A DNA stretch of 64,000 nt from GCA-2731375 sp964631725 (GCA_964631725.1 CAZVYX010000003.1:95448-159447); one strand, 5' to 3'; positions 25,103 to 34,878 are shown, counted from the first letter of the stretch. Notes: a model not told the origin generated them from the letters alone. Numbers and translations: made by a program.

Positions 25103-26480
25103 CGCTCCGTCAGCCAAGCTGACTCAAACTAAGTTCGTCATTCGGTGCCGTCAACGCGCGAGCCTCGGTGTTCTGCTGCTGGCCTTGGCGGCTTGCTCCG
25201 CTCCTCCGCCGAAAGTCGGAGAAATCGGCGCGGTCGAAGGCTTTCTGGGCGGCACGGTCGCCGGCGAGCCGCGGGCCGCTTTGGTCGCCCGCGATATGCT
25301 TTCGGCCGGAGGTACGGCGGCGGATGCCGCGACGGCAGCTTTTTTCGCCATGACGGTAACCTATCCGGTCGCCGTTGGTTTGGGCGGCGGCGGTGTCTGC
25401 CTCTACTACGATCATCGCGGCAACAAGGCCGAGACATTGGATTTTCGCGCCCAAATGCCGGCCACGGGCGGCACGGTGGCGGTGCCGGGCGCCTTGCGCG
25501 GCGTGGCGCTGTTGCACAGCCGCTATGGCCGCCTGCCCTGGGGGCAACTGGTAGCGCCAAGTGAAAAGCTGGCCCGCTTCGGCCACAATGTCAGCCGCGC
25601 CCTGGCAAAGCGCCTGGCACCAAGGGCCGGGAAATTACGGGCCGATGCAACGGCGGCAAAGCTGTTCCTGCATGCCGATGGCACGCCGCTGGTGGAGTCT
25701 GAAAATCTGGTTCAGGTGGAACTCGCCTCCGTCCTGACCCGCATCCGGACCCGCGGGCTGAGTGATTTGTACGGCGGCGTCATGGGACGGCAGTGGCTGG
25801 CGGCGAGCACCAGCCAGGGCGGCAAAGCGACGATTGACGACCTGCGCCGCTACCGCGCCGTCTGGCGCAAGACCGAGCGGCGGAAAATCGGCAATCAGGT
25901 TCTGCATTTCCCGGTGCTGCGGCCTGGAAAGAGCCCGGCATTGAAGCTGAGCCGGCTATTGAAATCAGCTCCCGTGGCAGCGGCGGCGGCACAGGTTTTC
26001 GATAGCTCCGATATCGCCGGGACAACGGACCGTGGCGAGGCGGGATTCGTGGTGGGTGACAGTTTTGGCTCCGCCGCGGCTTGCGTATTTCAAATGAATG
26101 GTGCTTTCGGCAACGGTGTCGTGGCCCCCAACATGGGTGTTTTTCTATCTCCAAACCCTGCCGGGGCGCAAGACGGCAGCGGCTGGCCCGGCTATCCCCT
26201 GCCCTTGGTCGCCGCCAATGAACATGTGCGCGAAGCGATCCTGGCCACGGCGGGCGCGGGCGGGCCGGCGGGTGCGGCGGCGGCGGTCGCGGTCACCATG
26301 GCAGCGATGATTGATGGCAAACCATTGGATCAGGCCATGATGGTGCCAGGGGGCGAGATCGCCACTGCGGGCTCCGTGCAGGCGTTTTGGTGCCGGAAAG
26401 GTATTCGTACCGGTGCGGGAAGCTGCAAATTCGCCGCTGATCCCCAGGGATTTGGTCTGGCCGCATCCGATAAATTCTGA
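25086..26480 (+). CDS. Gamma-glutamyltransferase-like lipoprotein, possibly inactive
   Basis: 464 aa, shorter than typical gamma-glutamyltransferases (about 550-580). A lipobox (LALAACS, Cys at residue 37) marks it as a lipoprotein, unusual for the family. Conserved segments include SAGGTAADAATAAFFAM, VGLGGGGVCL, VAVPGALRG and FGNGVVAPNMGVFLS. The nucleophile motif TTH(F/Y)SVVD is not intact: the region reads TTDRGEAGFVVGD (about 313-325), so either the Thr is lost or an insertion has disrupted the site. Autoprocessing and catalysis are doubtful. The ATG is the only plausible start, although the n-region of the signal is long and the ribosome site weak. Confidence 0.8.
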   Translation: MYRKPIAPSAKLTQTKFVIRCRQRASLGVLLLALAACSAPPPKVGEIGAVEGFLGGTVAGEPRAALVARDMLSAGGTAADAATAAFFAMTVTYPVAVGLGGGGVCLYYDHRGNKAETLDFRAQMPATGGTVAVPGALRGVALLHSRYGRLPWGQLVAPSEKLARFGHNVSRALAKRLAPRAGKLRADATAAKLFLHADGTPLVESENLVQVELASVLTRIRTRGLSDLYGGVMGRQWLAASTSQGGKATIDDLRRYRAVWRKTERRKIGNQVLHFPVLRPGKSPALKLSRLLKSAPVAAAAAQVFDSSDIAGTTDRGEAGFVVGDSFGSAAACVFQMNGAFGNGVVAPNMGVFLSPNPAGAQDGSGWPGYPLPLVAANEHVREAILATAGAGGPAGAAAAVAVTMAAMIDGKPLDQAMMVPGGEIATAGSVQAFWCRKGIRTGAGSCKFAADPQGFGLAASDKF

Positions 26481-26487
26481 GGCCGAG

Positions 26488-27639
26488 ATGAAAATTTCAA
26501 AACGGGGCGACATTCCGCCTTTCATCGTCATGGACGTGATGAAGGCCGCCGCCGAGCACGAGGCGGCGGGCGAGGGCGTTTTGCATATGGAGGTCGGCCA
26601 GCCCTCCACGCCGGCGCCAAAAGGCGTGGTAGCGGCGGCCAAGCAGGCCCTGGATGACGACGTTTTGGGCTATACCCTGGCCACGGGGATAGAGCCCCTG
26701 CGGCACCGTATCGCGCGGCATTATCAGGATTTCTACGGCGTTGAAATTCCGGCCGGGCGGATTTGCGTCACCACCGGATCCTCGGCCGGGTTTCTGCTGA
26801 CGTTCCTGGCCGCCTTTGATCCGGGCGACAAGGTCGCCATCCTGCGGCCCGGCTATCCCTGCTACCGGAATATTCTCGGCGCCCTGGATATCGAGGCGGT
26901 GGAAGTGCCGGTGGGAGCGGAAAGCCGCTTTCAACCCACGCTGGATATGCTTGAGGCGGTGGGCGGCGACGCACTGGACGGCTTGCTGATCGCCTCGCCC
27001 GCCAATCCGACCGGCTCCATGCTGCGGCCTGATGAACTGCGGCAGATCCTCGATTATTGCCGGCGCAATTCGATCCGCTACATCTCAGACGAGATCTACC
27101 ATGGCATCACCTATGGCGAGGCCGCCGTGACCGCCGCTGCCTTTGACGATACCGCCGTGGTTATCAATTCATTCTCGAAATACTATTCCATGACCGGCTG
27201 GCGCCTGGGCTGGATGGTGCTGCCCGAGGATATGCTGCGGCCGGTTGAACGATTGGCCCAGAATTTGTTTATTTCCGCGCCCAGTCTGGCCCAGCACGCC
27301 GCCATCGCCGCCTTTGACTGCGACGTCGAACTGGACGGCAACGTGAGCCGGTACGCCCGCAATCGGGAGCTATTGTTGGCTGAACTACCCAAGGCAGGCC
27401 TGGACGAATTCGCGCCGGCCGACGGCGCGTTTTACATCTATGCCGATGTCCGCAAGTTCACCAATGACGCCCTGGCCTTCTGTGCCCAAATGCTGGAACA
27501 GACGGGAATAGCGGCGACGCCGGGCAACGATTTCGATCCCGTCGACGGCGCCTCGTATATCCGCTTTTCCTTCGCCGGCTCAACCAAGGACATGGCGGAG
27601 GCCTGCCGCCGCCTGCAAGACTGGCTCGGCGGCTCCTGA
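26488..27639 (+). CDS. Class I/II pyridoxal-phosphate aminotransferase
   Basis: 383 aa fold-type I aminotransferase. The cofactor lysine is K231 in NSFSKYYSMTGWRLGW, ASPANPTGSML supplies the Asn that contacts PLP, and SDEIYHGITYG the Asp and Tyr. It starts 7 bases after the lipoprotein gene, with GAGGCCGAG upstream, so the two are probably co-transcribed. Members of this group act on aspartate, aromatic or branched amino acids; the donor is not identifiable. The whole 100-base space downstream is the repeat copy A. Confidence 0.9.
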   Translation: MKISKRGDIPPFIVMDVMKAAAEHEAAGEGVLHMEVGQPSTPAPKGVVAAAKQALDDDVLGYTLATGIEPLRHRIARHYQDFYGVEIPAGRICVTTGSSAGFLLTFLAAFDPGDKVAILRPGYPCYRNILGALDIEAVEVPVGAESRFQPTLDMLEAVGGDALDGLLIASPANPTGSMLRPDELRQILDYCRRNSIRYISDEIYHGITYGEAAVTAAAFDDTAVVINSFSKYYSMTGWRLGWMVLPEDMLRPVERLAQNLFISAPSLAQHAAIAAFDCDVELDGNVSRYARNRELLLAELPKAGLDEFAPADGAFYIYADVRKFTNDALAFCAQMLEQTGIAATPGNDFDPVDGASYIRFSFAGSTKDMAEACRRLQDWLGGS

Positions 27640-27646
27640 CCTTTTT

Positions 27647-27743
27647 CTAGAGCAACCCGCATTCAATTGAATGCGGATAAGTTGCTCTATTCTAAAGGTT
27701 TTAGCGCATGGGTTCGGGTTTGATTAAACCCGACATGCGCTAG
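27647..27743. repeat. CTAG-bounded two-hairpin dispersed repeat, copy A
   Basis: Fills the gap between the aminotransferase and rne. Hairpin 1: AGAGCAAC (27649-27656) with GTTGCTCT (27681-27688), enclosing a perfect 20-base palindrome at 27657-27676. Hairpin 2: TAGCGCATG (27702-27710) with CATGCGCTA (27734-27742), enclosing CGGGTTT/AAACCCG (27715-27721, 27726-27732). The outer CTAG ends are 27647-27650 and 27740-27743, and the latter supplies the stop codon of rne. Homologous in block order to 9809-9914 reversed. It probably also serves as a bidirectional terminator. Confidence 0.78.
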
Positions 27744-30442
27744 AACAAACCGCCCCGTTGCCACCAGCCGCGCCGCTTGGGCTTGTCCGGGTCGGCCTGG
27801 GCGCCGTCATCGGGCGCCGTTGCGACATCGGATGCCTCCGCCAGCGGTTCCGGCGTCGATACAAGATCGGCAGGCTCGGCTTCAATGGCAGCCTCTTCAT
27901 CGGCGGCTTCGATAGCGTCCTCCGCCGACGTCGTCATGGCCGCAGCCGGTTCATCGGCTTGTTCGACCGTTTCCGACACAACGATCGGTTCCGCAGGTTC
28001 CGCCGGGACCTCGCCCCCGGTAATGCCGGATGCCGTAAAGCCAATTGGTCTGGTTGCTTCGCGCGACGCGGACCAACTGGTAGCAGCCACAGTGGGGCTG
28101 CCAGCGGTCTCACCCTGCGCCGGTTCCGGCGGGGTTGCGACTGCATCGTCCACCGAGCCCTGATCACCGCCGACTGAATCGGCTCCAGCGGCCCCGGTAT
28201 TAGTGCTTTCCGTCGCGCCCTCGGCCTGATCATCATTGGCAGCCTGTTCGCCATCGGCCCGCCGCCGCCGTCCGCCACGGCGGCCGCGCCGCCGCCGGCG
28301 TGGCTTTTCTTCACCGTCGCCGTTGGTATCGTCCGAGGCGGTCTCGCCAGCCGCCGCTTCCGGCTGATCGTTGGCGGCATCGCCATCGGCGGCTTCCTTT
28401 TCACCGGCGGCTTCTTCAGATTTCTTATCTTCACCACGGCGGCGTGAACGGCGCCGGCGGCGCGGGCGTTTTTCCTTGGCTTTTTCCTGGTCCTCGTCAG
28501 CGTCGTTCGCGGCGGCCGCTTCGTCAGCGGCCTCGGCCTCGTCATCGTCGGGGCCGGGCAACAGCGCGGCACTGCGCCGGCGCTCGGTCTCAAGCTCTTC
28601 AACCTCTTCCGCCGTACGGGTCCGGTCGATGGATACGCGGCAGTCAGGCGCCACCAGGGCATCGTCGCCCATGACGTAGACCTGCATGCCGTAGCGCAGT
28701 TCGATTTCCGCCAGGTGATCACGCTTTTGGTTCAGCATGTAGAGCGCGACCTCGGCCGGCGCGTGCACGGACAATTGCGCGGCACGGCCCCGGATGCCTT
28801 CTTCCTCGATCGCGCGGAGAACATGCAACGCGGTGGATTCCGTGGTCCGGACAAAACCCGTGCCGGCACAAATCTCGCAGGCCTTGGTGGAGGCCTCGAA
28901 CAGGCTGGGACGCAGCCGCTGGCGCGACATTTCCATCAGGCCAAAGGACGATATGCGGCCCACCTGGATACGCGCCCTGTCGTCCTTCAACGCTTCCTTC
29001 ATGCGCCGTTCAACGGCACGGTTGTTGCGGTTTTCGTCCATATCAATGAAATCGATCACCACCAGGCCGGCCAGATCCCGCAGGCGCAATTGCCGGCCGA
29101 CTTCAGTGGCCGCTTCCAGGTTGGTCTTCAGCGCGGTTTCCTCGATGTTCCGTTCCTTGGTGGAACGGCCCGAGTTGACGTCGATGGCGACCAACGCCTC
29201 GGTCTGCGCCAGCACCAGATAACCGCCGGATTTCAACTGCACAACATTGGAATGCATGCTGTCTAGCTGTTGTTCCACCTGATAGCGGTGCAACAGCGGG
29301 ATGCGGTCGCGATAGGGCTGCACCTTCTTGGCATGGGACGGCATCAGCATGCGCATGAAGTCCTTGGCGACACGGTAGCCGTCTTCGCCATCCACCAGGA
29401 TCTCGTCGATATCCTTGGCGTACATGTCACGGATCGCCCGTTTGATCAGATCAGCCTCTTCATAGACCGCCATCGGCGCGGTTGAATCGAGGGTCAGATC
29501 ACGGACGCTGTCCCAAAGACGAAGCAGATATTCGAAATCCCGCCGTATCTCGGATTTCGTCCGGTTCTGTCCGGCGGTCCGGACGATAACGCCCATGCCT
29601 TCGGGGACATCAAGATCAGAGACGATATCCTTCAGCTTGCGCCGGTGCGTCTGATTGGCGATTTTGCGGCTGATACCGCCGCCCCGGGCCGTGTTTGGCA
29701 TCAGGACGCAATAGCGGCCCGCCAGGGACAAATAGGTCGTCAATGCCGCGCCCTTGTTGCCGCGTTCTTCCTTGACCACCTGGATCAGCAATATCTGCCG
29801 CCGCTTGATGACTTCCTGGATCTTGTAGCTGCGCCGGCTGCGGCCGCGGGGACGGGGAACTTCATCCAGGGCATCGACGGCGCCGGCCTCCTGGGCCGCT
29901 TCAGGCGCATCGCCATCATCATCGTCGCCGTCGTCGCCGCTATTTTCACCATCGGCTTCGTCGCCGGCAGGTAGATCATTGGCGGCGGCATCAATCTCGG
30001 CGCCGGTATCGGTTTCAATAATCTCCATGGCCGCATCATCGGCCTCGATACCGCCGGCGTCCGGTTCCGCGGTCTGAACCGCTTCACCGTCCTCCTCGTC
30101 ATCATCACCGCCGTTGTCATCGACACGGTCTTCCAGCTCCGCCTGACGAGCGGCCTGCTCGGCCTCATCCAGCAACAAGGCTTCCCTGTCAGCGACCGGA
30201 ATTTGGTAGTAATCGGGATGTATTTCGTTGAAGGCCAAAAAGCCGTGGCGGTTGCCGCCATAGTCGACAAAAGCCGCCTGCAACGAAGGTTCCACCCGCG
30301 TTACCTTGGCCAGATAGATATTGCCCTTGAGTTGTCGTTTCGTGGCCGTTTCAAAATCGAAATCAACCAGCCGCTTACCGTCAACGACGACGATGCGGGT
30401 TTCCTCCGCATGCGTCGCGTCAATCAACATACGCGTCGTCAT
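27740..30442 (-). CDS. rne: Ribonuclease E
   Basis: 900 aa. It begins MTTRMLIDATHAEETRIVVVDG, the standard alphaproteobacterial start. The S1 RNA-binding domain is interrupted by an acidic, low-complexity insert at about 100-203 and resumes at RSYKIQEVIKRRQ. The catalytic aspartates are D421 (AIDVNSGR) and D464 (VVIDFIDMDENRNN), 43 residues apart as in Escherichia coli, and the zinc-link CEIC is at 522-525. The C-terminal 250 residues alternate Arg-rich and acidic stretches, as expected for the disordered degradosome scaffold. It cleaves single-stranded AU-rich RNA in mRNA decay and rRNA/tRNA maturation. An upstream in-frame ATG 28 codons earlier is not supported by the family. Confidence 0.96.
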   Translation of the reverse strand: MTTRMLIDATHAEETRIVVVDGKRLVDFDFETATKRQLKGNIYLAKVTRVEPSLQAAFVDYGGNRHGFLAFNEIHPDYYQIPVADREALLLDEAEQAARQAELEDRVDDNGGDDDEEDGEAVQTAEPDAGGIEADDAAMEIIETDTGAEIDAAANDLPAGDEADGENSGDDGDDDDGDAPEAAQEAGAVDALDEVPRPRGRSRRSYKIQEVIKRRQILLIQVVKEERGNKGAALTTYLSLAGRYCVLMPNTARGGGISRKIANQTHRRKLKDIVSDLDVPEGMGVIVRTAGQNRTKSEIRRDFEYLLRLWDSVRDLTLDSTAPMAVYEEADLIKRAIRDMYAKDIDEILVDGEDGYRVAKDFMRMLMPSHAKKVQPYRDRIPLLHRYQVEQQLDSMHSNVVQLKSGGYLVLAQTEALVAIDVNSGRSTKERNIEETALKTNLEAATEVGRQLRLRDLAGLVVIDFIDMDENRNNRAVERRMKEALKDDRARIQVGRISSFGLMEMSRQRLRPSLFEASTKACEICAGTGFVRTTESTALHVLRAIEEEGIRGRAAQLSVHAPAEVALYMLNQKRDHLAEIELRYGMQVYVMGDDALVAPDCRVSIDRTRTAEEVEELETERRRSAALLPGPDDDEAEAADEAAAANDADEDQEKAKEKRPRRRRRSRRRGEDKKSEEAAGEKEAADGDAANDQPEAAAGETASDDTNGDGEEKPRRRRRGRRGGRRRRADGEQAANDDQAEGATESTNTGAAGADSVGGDQGSVDDAVATPPEPAQGETAGSPTVAATSWSASREATRPIGFTASGITGGEVPAEPAEPIVVSETVEQADEPAAAMTTSAEDAIEAADEEAAIEAEPADLVSTPEPLAEASDVATAPDDGAQADPDKPKRRGWWQRGGLF

Positions 30443-31049
30443 ATATTTATGCCCGCATCCATCCGGCACAGCATGCCCGATGTCACGGTCCCCTAATTCT
30501 AGCGAAGCCGGTGATGGGGATATCAACCCGTCAAACGGTTCGGCCCAAGAACACTATCAGGTAAAATTGCCATACTGGCTGTCTCGCCAGGCAAACTTAA
30601 CCTCGTAGCGGCCTTGCCGGATCACTGGCGCCGAATTAATCACCGCATCAGTGTCCTACGCCGACCAGGACGGGGATCCTTCTACCATCACCCGACCGGC
30701 ATGACGCTTTTCGCATCATGCCGAACCTGGCTTCGAATTCACCTATCCAATCCGTCAATCCATCGGCGTAGCAACGTCGGCCTGGTACCGGCGGCCACCG
30801 AATCTGTCATGGCGCCGGAAAAACCCAGCCTTTCGCAGCCACGCCATCGCCAAGAACAAAAAATCAGCGAAACGATGACGGAACTATTACTCGAGCCTCA
30901 TGATATACGCTTCATTGCCCAATTCTCAAAGAAAAATACTGCCCCCAAAAAAACAATCTCGGTTTCCTGCCTTCGCCAATAGCTTGCATTGCCTAATTCA
31001 TGTGACATTGGATATTGTGGTTTAGCGATTCGTAACCACTAGATATTCG
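30443..31049. other. Divergent rne / amidase intergenic region
   Basis: 607 bases. The rne side probably holds a long 5' untranslated leader; in several bacteria RNase E autoregulates by cleaving its own leader, but I cannot see a proven structure. A hairpin is present at 30697-30723 (CGGCATGA with TCATGCCG, loop 11). A 122-codon frame at 30614-30982 has no ribosome site and an atypical composition, so I do not call it a gene. The end next to the amidase is AT-rich and likely contains its promoter. Confidence 0.5.
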
Positions 31050-32246
31050 ATGCCTGTGAGAAAACACTTTTGCATATATTTGTTTGCCGCCGTGTGCTGC
31101 GTGTTTGCGCATGGTGCCTGGGCCGAAAATATTGCCCATGACATCAGAATTGGCATCCATAGCAGCAAGACCCGCGTCGTCCTCGATTTGTCGACGGAGG
31201 TCAAATTCCGCATCTTTGCCCTGGCCGATCCCTACCGCATCGTTGTTGATCTGCCGGATATTGCCTGGCAGGTGCCGCCCGCCGCCGCCCGCGGCAAGGG
31301 TGGTCTGGTCGGAGGTCTGCGCTATGGCCAGTACCAGCCGGGGAATTCCCGCGTGGTGCTGGATTTACGCGGCCCCGGCGTGGTCAGTAAGTCATTCATC
31401 GTAACGGCGTCGGCTGGCCGGGAGCCGCGCCTGGTCATCGATATCAAGAAAGCCACACGCCAGGCATTCCTGGCGGCCTTGAAGCCGGTGAAAAAGGCGC
31501 CCACGCGGGCCGCCGCGCCAAAGATAGTGCCTTCGCCAAAGGTAAAATCAAACCGGCGCTCGCTGCAAAAACCGCTGGTCGTGATCGATCCCGGCCACGG
31601 CGGCGTGGATCCCGGCGCCATAGGTGTTGGGGGAAGCTTTGAAAAAACGGTAACACTTGGCATGGCAAAGCAGATCCGGGCGGCCATACTGGGTCTTGGT
31701 GCACAGCGGGTGCTGTTAACCCGCAGCCGTGACGTTTTCATTCCCCTGCGCCGCCGGGTCGCAATCGCACGCGCCGCGGGAGCGGAACTGTTCGTCTCGG
31801 TGCACGCGGATTCGATCGCCAATCGCAGGGTTCGCGGTGGCGGCATCTATACCCTGTCGGAAACTTCATCCGATAAGGAATCAGCGGCGCTGGCGGCCAA
31901 GGAAAATCGCTCCGACGTCATCGCAGGCGTAAATTTGAGCGGTCATGATGACGAAGTTGCCTCGATCCTGATCGATCTGACCCAACGCGAAACGATGAAT
32001 TATTCCGCCATTTTTGCTTCCGCCCTGGTCCCGGAACTTCGCCAGTTGATCCACATGCGCCGCAAGCCGCATCGATTCGCCGGATTTCGGGTTTTGAAGG
32101 CGCCTGACGTGCCTTCTGTCCTAATAGAACTGGGTTATCTGTCGAACTGGCGAGACGAAAAAATGCTGACAAACCCAAAATCCCGGTCTGCCATCGCCAC
32201 CGCCATCGCACGGGCGGTGCAAAACTATTTCAAGGCACAAAAATAA
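31050..32246 (+). CDS. amiC: N-acetylmuramoyl-L-alanine amidase with AMIN domain
   Basis: 398 aa. A signal peptide (1-25, cleavage at AWA/EN) is followed by an AMIN domain (about 30-133), which targets amidases to septal peptidoglycan, a Lys/Pro/Ala linker (about 145-173) and the amidase_3 domain. Zinc ligands are H183 (DPGHGG), E198 (SFEKT) and H252 (VSVHADS); E360 in VLIELGYLSN is the catalytic glutamate. It cleaves the bond between MurNAc and the stem peptide during daughter-cell separation. mrcA and prfB follow on the same strand, the usual order in this group. Confidence 0.94.
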   Translation: MPVRKHFCIYLFAAVCCVFAHGAWAENIAHDIRIGIHSSKTRVVLDLSTEVKFRIFALADPYRIVVDLPDIAWQVPPAAARGKGGLVGGLRYGQYQPGNSRVVLDLRGPGVVSKSFIVTASAGREPRLVIDIKKATRQAFLAALKPVKKAPTRAAAPKIVPSPKVKSNRRSLQKPLVVIDPGHGGVDPGAIGVGGSFEKTVTLGMAKQIRAAILGLGAQRVLLTRSRDVFIPLRRRVAIARAAGAELFVSVHADSIANRRVRGGGIYTLSETSSDKESAALAAKENRSDVIAGVNLSGHDDEVASILIDLTQRETMNYSAIFASALVPELRQLIHMRRKPHRFAGFRVLKAPDVPSVLIELGYLSNWRDEKMLTNPKSRSAIATAIARAVQNYFKAQK

Positions 32247-32460
32247 TAGGCGCCAAGGGTTCAGTTTTTGGCAGTAGAAGGCCAATAAGTGGGAGTATCA
32301 CGGATTGGGTAAGCAACTCCGATCATTTGAGATTTCCCCATCTTGCGGCACAATGACAACGCCACGATGCCGCCACAATCTCCCGGTAAGTATTGAAAAA
32401 TGGATATTCTCCCGCCGAAAGGCTTGAACCGATGCGCCAGAAGGACGATCTGACAACCTA

Positions 32461-34878
32461 ATGATGCGATTTTTCGTTGTCCTTTTTTCCCTTATCCTGC
32501 TGCTGGTCATGGCGGCGGGCGGCGGCGGCTTGTATGTGCTGTGGCGCTTTGGCCGGGATCTGCCCGACTATAGCCAGCTTGCCGACTATCGTCCGGCGGT
32601 GATGAGCCGGGTGCATGCCGGCGACGGCACGCTGATTGCCGAGTTCGCCCATCAACGCCGTCTGTTTGTGCCGATCGCCGCCATGCCGCGCCGGGTTATT
32701 CGGGCCTTCCTCTCGGCGGAGGACAAGACCTTCTACAGCCATCCCGGTATCGATTTCGCCGGCATCGCCTCGGCCCTGCTGCGCAATATCCAGAACCTGG
32801 GAGGCAAGCGGCGGCCGGTGGGCGCTTCGACGATCACGCAGCAGGTGGCGAAGAATTTTCTTTTGACCAACGAAGTTTCCCTGGCCCGCAAGATTAAGGA
32901 GGCAATTCTGGCCTTCCGCATCGAGCATGCATTTTCCAAGGACCGGATACTCGAGCTGTATTTGAACGAAATCTATCTTGGTCAGGGTAGCTATGGCGTG
33001 GCCGCCGCCGCCCTGAACTATTTCGATAAATCGCTTGATGAACTAACTCTGCAAGAGACCGCCTATCTGGCGGCGTTGCCAAAGGCGCCGAACAATTATC
33101 ACCCAATTCGCAACCGCAAGGCGGCCGAGGGCCGGCGCAACTGGGTCCTGGCGCAAATGGCGGAGAACGGCGTGATCAGCGCCCTGGACGCCCGGCGCGC
33201 CTCGGGCCGGGCCTTGTTGATGCGCAGGTCCGATCCGACGCGCATATTGGAGGCGGGATTCTTCGCCGAGGAAGTGCGCCGGGAACTGGTACAGAAATAC
33301 GGCGGCAACCGTCTGTATGAAGACGGCCTATCGGTTCGTACCACATTGGAGCCCGCCCTTCAGACCATTGCCGATTCCGAGCTACGGGCCGGATTGCTGG
33401 CCTATGACCGCCGCCACGGCTGGCGCGGTCCCCTGGCGCGGATCGAAGATACGGAGAATTGGATGGCGGCCTTGGCCAAGGTGCCGATCCCGCCGGCGAT
33501 TGGCTCCTGGTACATGGCCGTGGTGCTGGCCTTGCATGCCGACCGGGCCGAGATCGGTTTTTCCAATGGTGTCGAAGGGCAGATACTTCTTAAACATCTG
33601 GCCTGGGCCCGGGCCTGGCGCAAGGGTGAGACACGGGGGCCGCGGGTACGCCATCCGGACAGCGTGCTGGCGGTCGGCGACGTGGTGGCTGTCGCCGCCG
33701 TGGCGAAGGATGACGAGGATTACCAACCGGGAAGCTACAGCCTGCGGCAGATCCCCGCCATCAACGGCGCCCTGGTCGCCATGGATCCCCATACCGGCCG
33801 GGTACTGGCCATGACGGGGGGCTATACCTATCGCGCCTCGCAATTCAACCGTGCCACTCAGGCTAAGCGCCAGCCCGGTTCCGCCTTCAAGCCCTTCGTC
33901 TATGCCGCCGCCCTGGAACATGGCTTCACGCCGTCGTCCATGGTCCTGGATGCCCCGTTCGTCATTGATGCCGGCGCCGGTCAGGGCAAGTGGAAACCGG
34001 CAAACTACACCAAGCGATTTTATGGCCCCTCCACGCTGCGGCTTGGTATCGAGAAATCCCGTAACCTGATGACCGTACGCCTGGCCAACTATATCGGCAT
34101 GGAACGGGTCGTGGACTATGCCGGGCGTTTCGGCATCATGGCGAACATGCCGCCGCTGTTGCCGATGTCCCTGGGGGCGGGCGAAACGACGCTGCTGCGC
34201 CTGACGACGGCGTATGCCATGCTGGTCAACGGCGGCAAGCGGGTGGTGCCGGCGCTGATCGACCGCATCCAGGACCGCCGCGGCCGGACGGTGTTCCGAC
34301 ACGATCAACGGCAATGTCCGGGCTGCGTCAGCAGCGGCTGGCACGACCAAAAAGTCCCGGTGGTGCCGGATGTCAGGGCGCAGATCGTCGAACCCGGGAC
34401 GGCCTATCAGGTGGTTTCCATGCTGGAAGGGGTTGTGCAGCGAGGTACGGGCATCAGAATCAAGGCCGTCCGAAAGCCGCTGGCCGGCAAGACCGGGACC
34501 ACCAACAAAAGCCGCGATACCTGGTTCATTGGCTTCTCGCCCGACCTCGCCGTCGGCGTCTATATCGGCTTTGACAACCCCCGCAGCCTGGGACGGCGGG
34601 AGACCGGCAGCTCGGTGGCGGTGCCGGTTTTCCGTGACTTCATGGCGCGGGCACTGGCGGATCAACCGGCCATTCCATTCCGAATTCCGCCGGGCATTCA
34701 ATTGGTTCGCATCGCGGGCAACACGGGATTGCCGGCCCAGCCGGGCGACCTCCGCGTCGTGCTGGAGGCTTTCAAGCCGGGCACGGTGCCAAAAATATCG
34801 GGTCCGGTGCTTGACGGCACCCAGGCCGCGCGGGCAATTAGCGGGGGCAAGCGGGCCGGAACGGGCGGCTTGTATTAG
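32461..34878 (+). CDS. mrcA: Penicillin-binding protein 1A
   Basis: 805 aa bifunctional class A PBP. One N-terminal transmembrane helix (4-27); the glycosyltransferase domain has SAEDKTFYSHPG (catalytic E87) and GASTITQQVAKN; an OB-like insert follows; the transpeptidase domain has S474-A-F-K477, SRN in EKSRNLMTVRL and KTGT at about 677-680. It polymerises lipid II and cross-links the glycan strands. The start is ATGATG with no close strong ribosome site. The 214-base gap after amiC allows its own promoter. prfB starts 34 bases downstream. Confidence 0.95.
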   Translation: MMRFFVVLFSLILLLVMAAGGGGLYVLWRFGRDLPDYSQLADYRPAVMSRVHAGDGTLIAEFAHQRRLFVPIAAMPRRVIRAFLSAEDKTFYSHPGIDFAGIASALLRNIQNLGGKRRPVGASTITQQVAKNFLLTNEVSLARKIKEAILAFRIEHAFSKDRILELYLNEIYLGQGSYGVAAAALNYFDKSLDELTLQETAYLAALPKAPNNYHPIRNRKAAEGRRNWVLAQMAENGVISALDARRASGRALLMRRSDPTRILEAGFFAEEVRRELVQKYGGNRLYEDGLSVRTTLEPALQTIADSELRAGLLAYDRRHGWRGPLARIEDTENWMAALAKVPIPPAIGSWYMAVVLALHADRAEIGFSNGVEGQILLKHLAWARAWRKGETRGPRVRHPDSVLAVGDVVAVAAVAKDDEDYQPGSYSLRQIPAINGALVAMDPHTGRVLAMTGGYTYRASQFNRATQAKRQPGSAFKPFVYAAALEHGFTPSSMVLDAPFVIDAGAGQGKWKPANYTKRFYGPSTLRLGIEKSRNLMTVRLANYIGMERVVDYAGRFGIMANMPPLLPMSLGAGETTLLRLTTAYAMLVNGGKRVVPALIDRIQDRRGRTVFRHDQRQCPGCVSSGWHDQKVPVVPDVRAQIVEPGTAYQVVSMLEGVVQRGTGIRIKAVRKPLAGKTGTTNKSRDTWFIGFSPDLAVGVYIGFDNPRSLGRRETGSSVAVPVFRDFMARALADQPAIPFRIPPGIQLVRIAGNTGLPAQPGDLRVVLEAFKPGTVPKISGPVLDGTQAARAISGGKRAGTGGLY

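Noticed and set aside
30614..30982. 122-codon frame between rne and the amidase
   Set aside because: No ribosome site, unusual residue composition, no repeats or motifs; treated as untranslated intergenic sequence.
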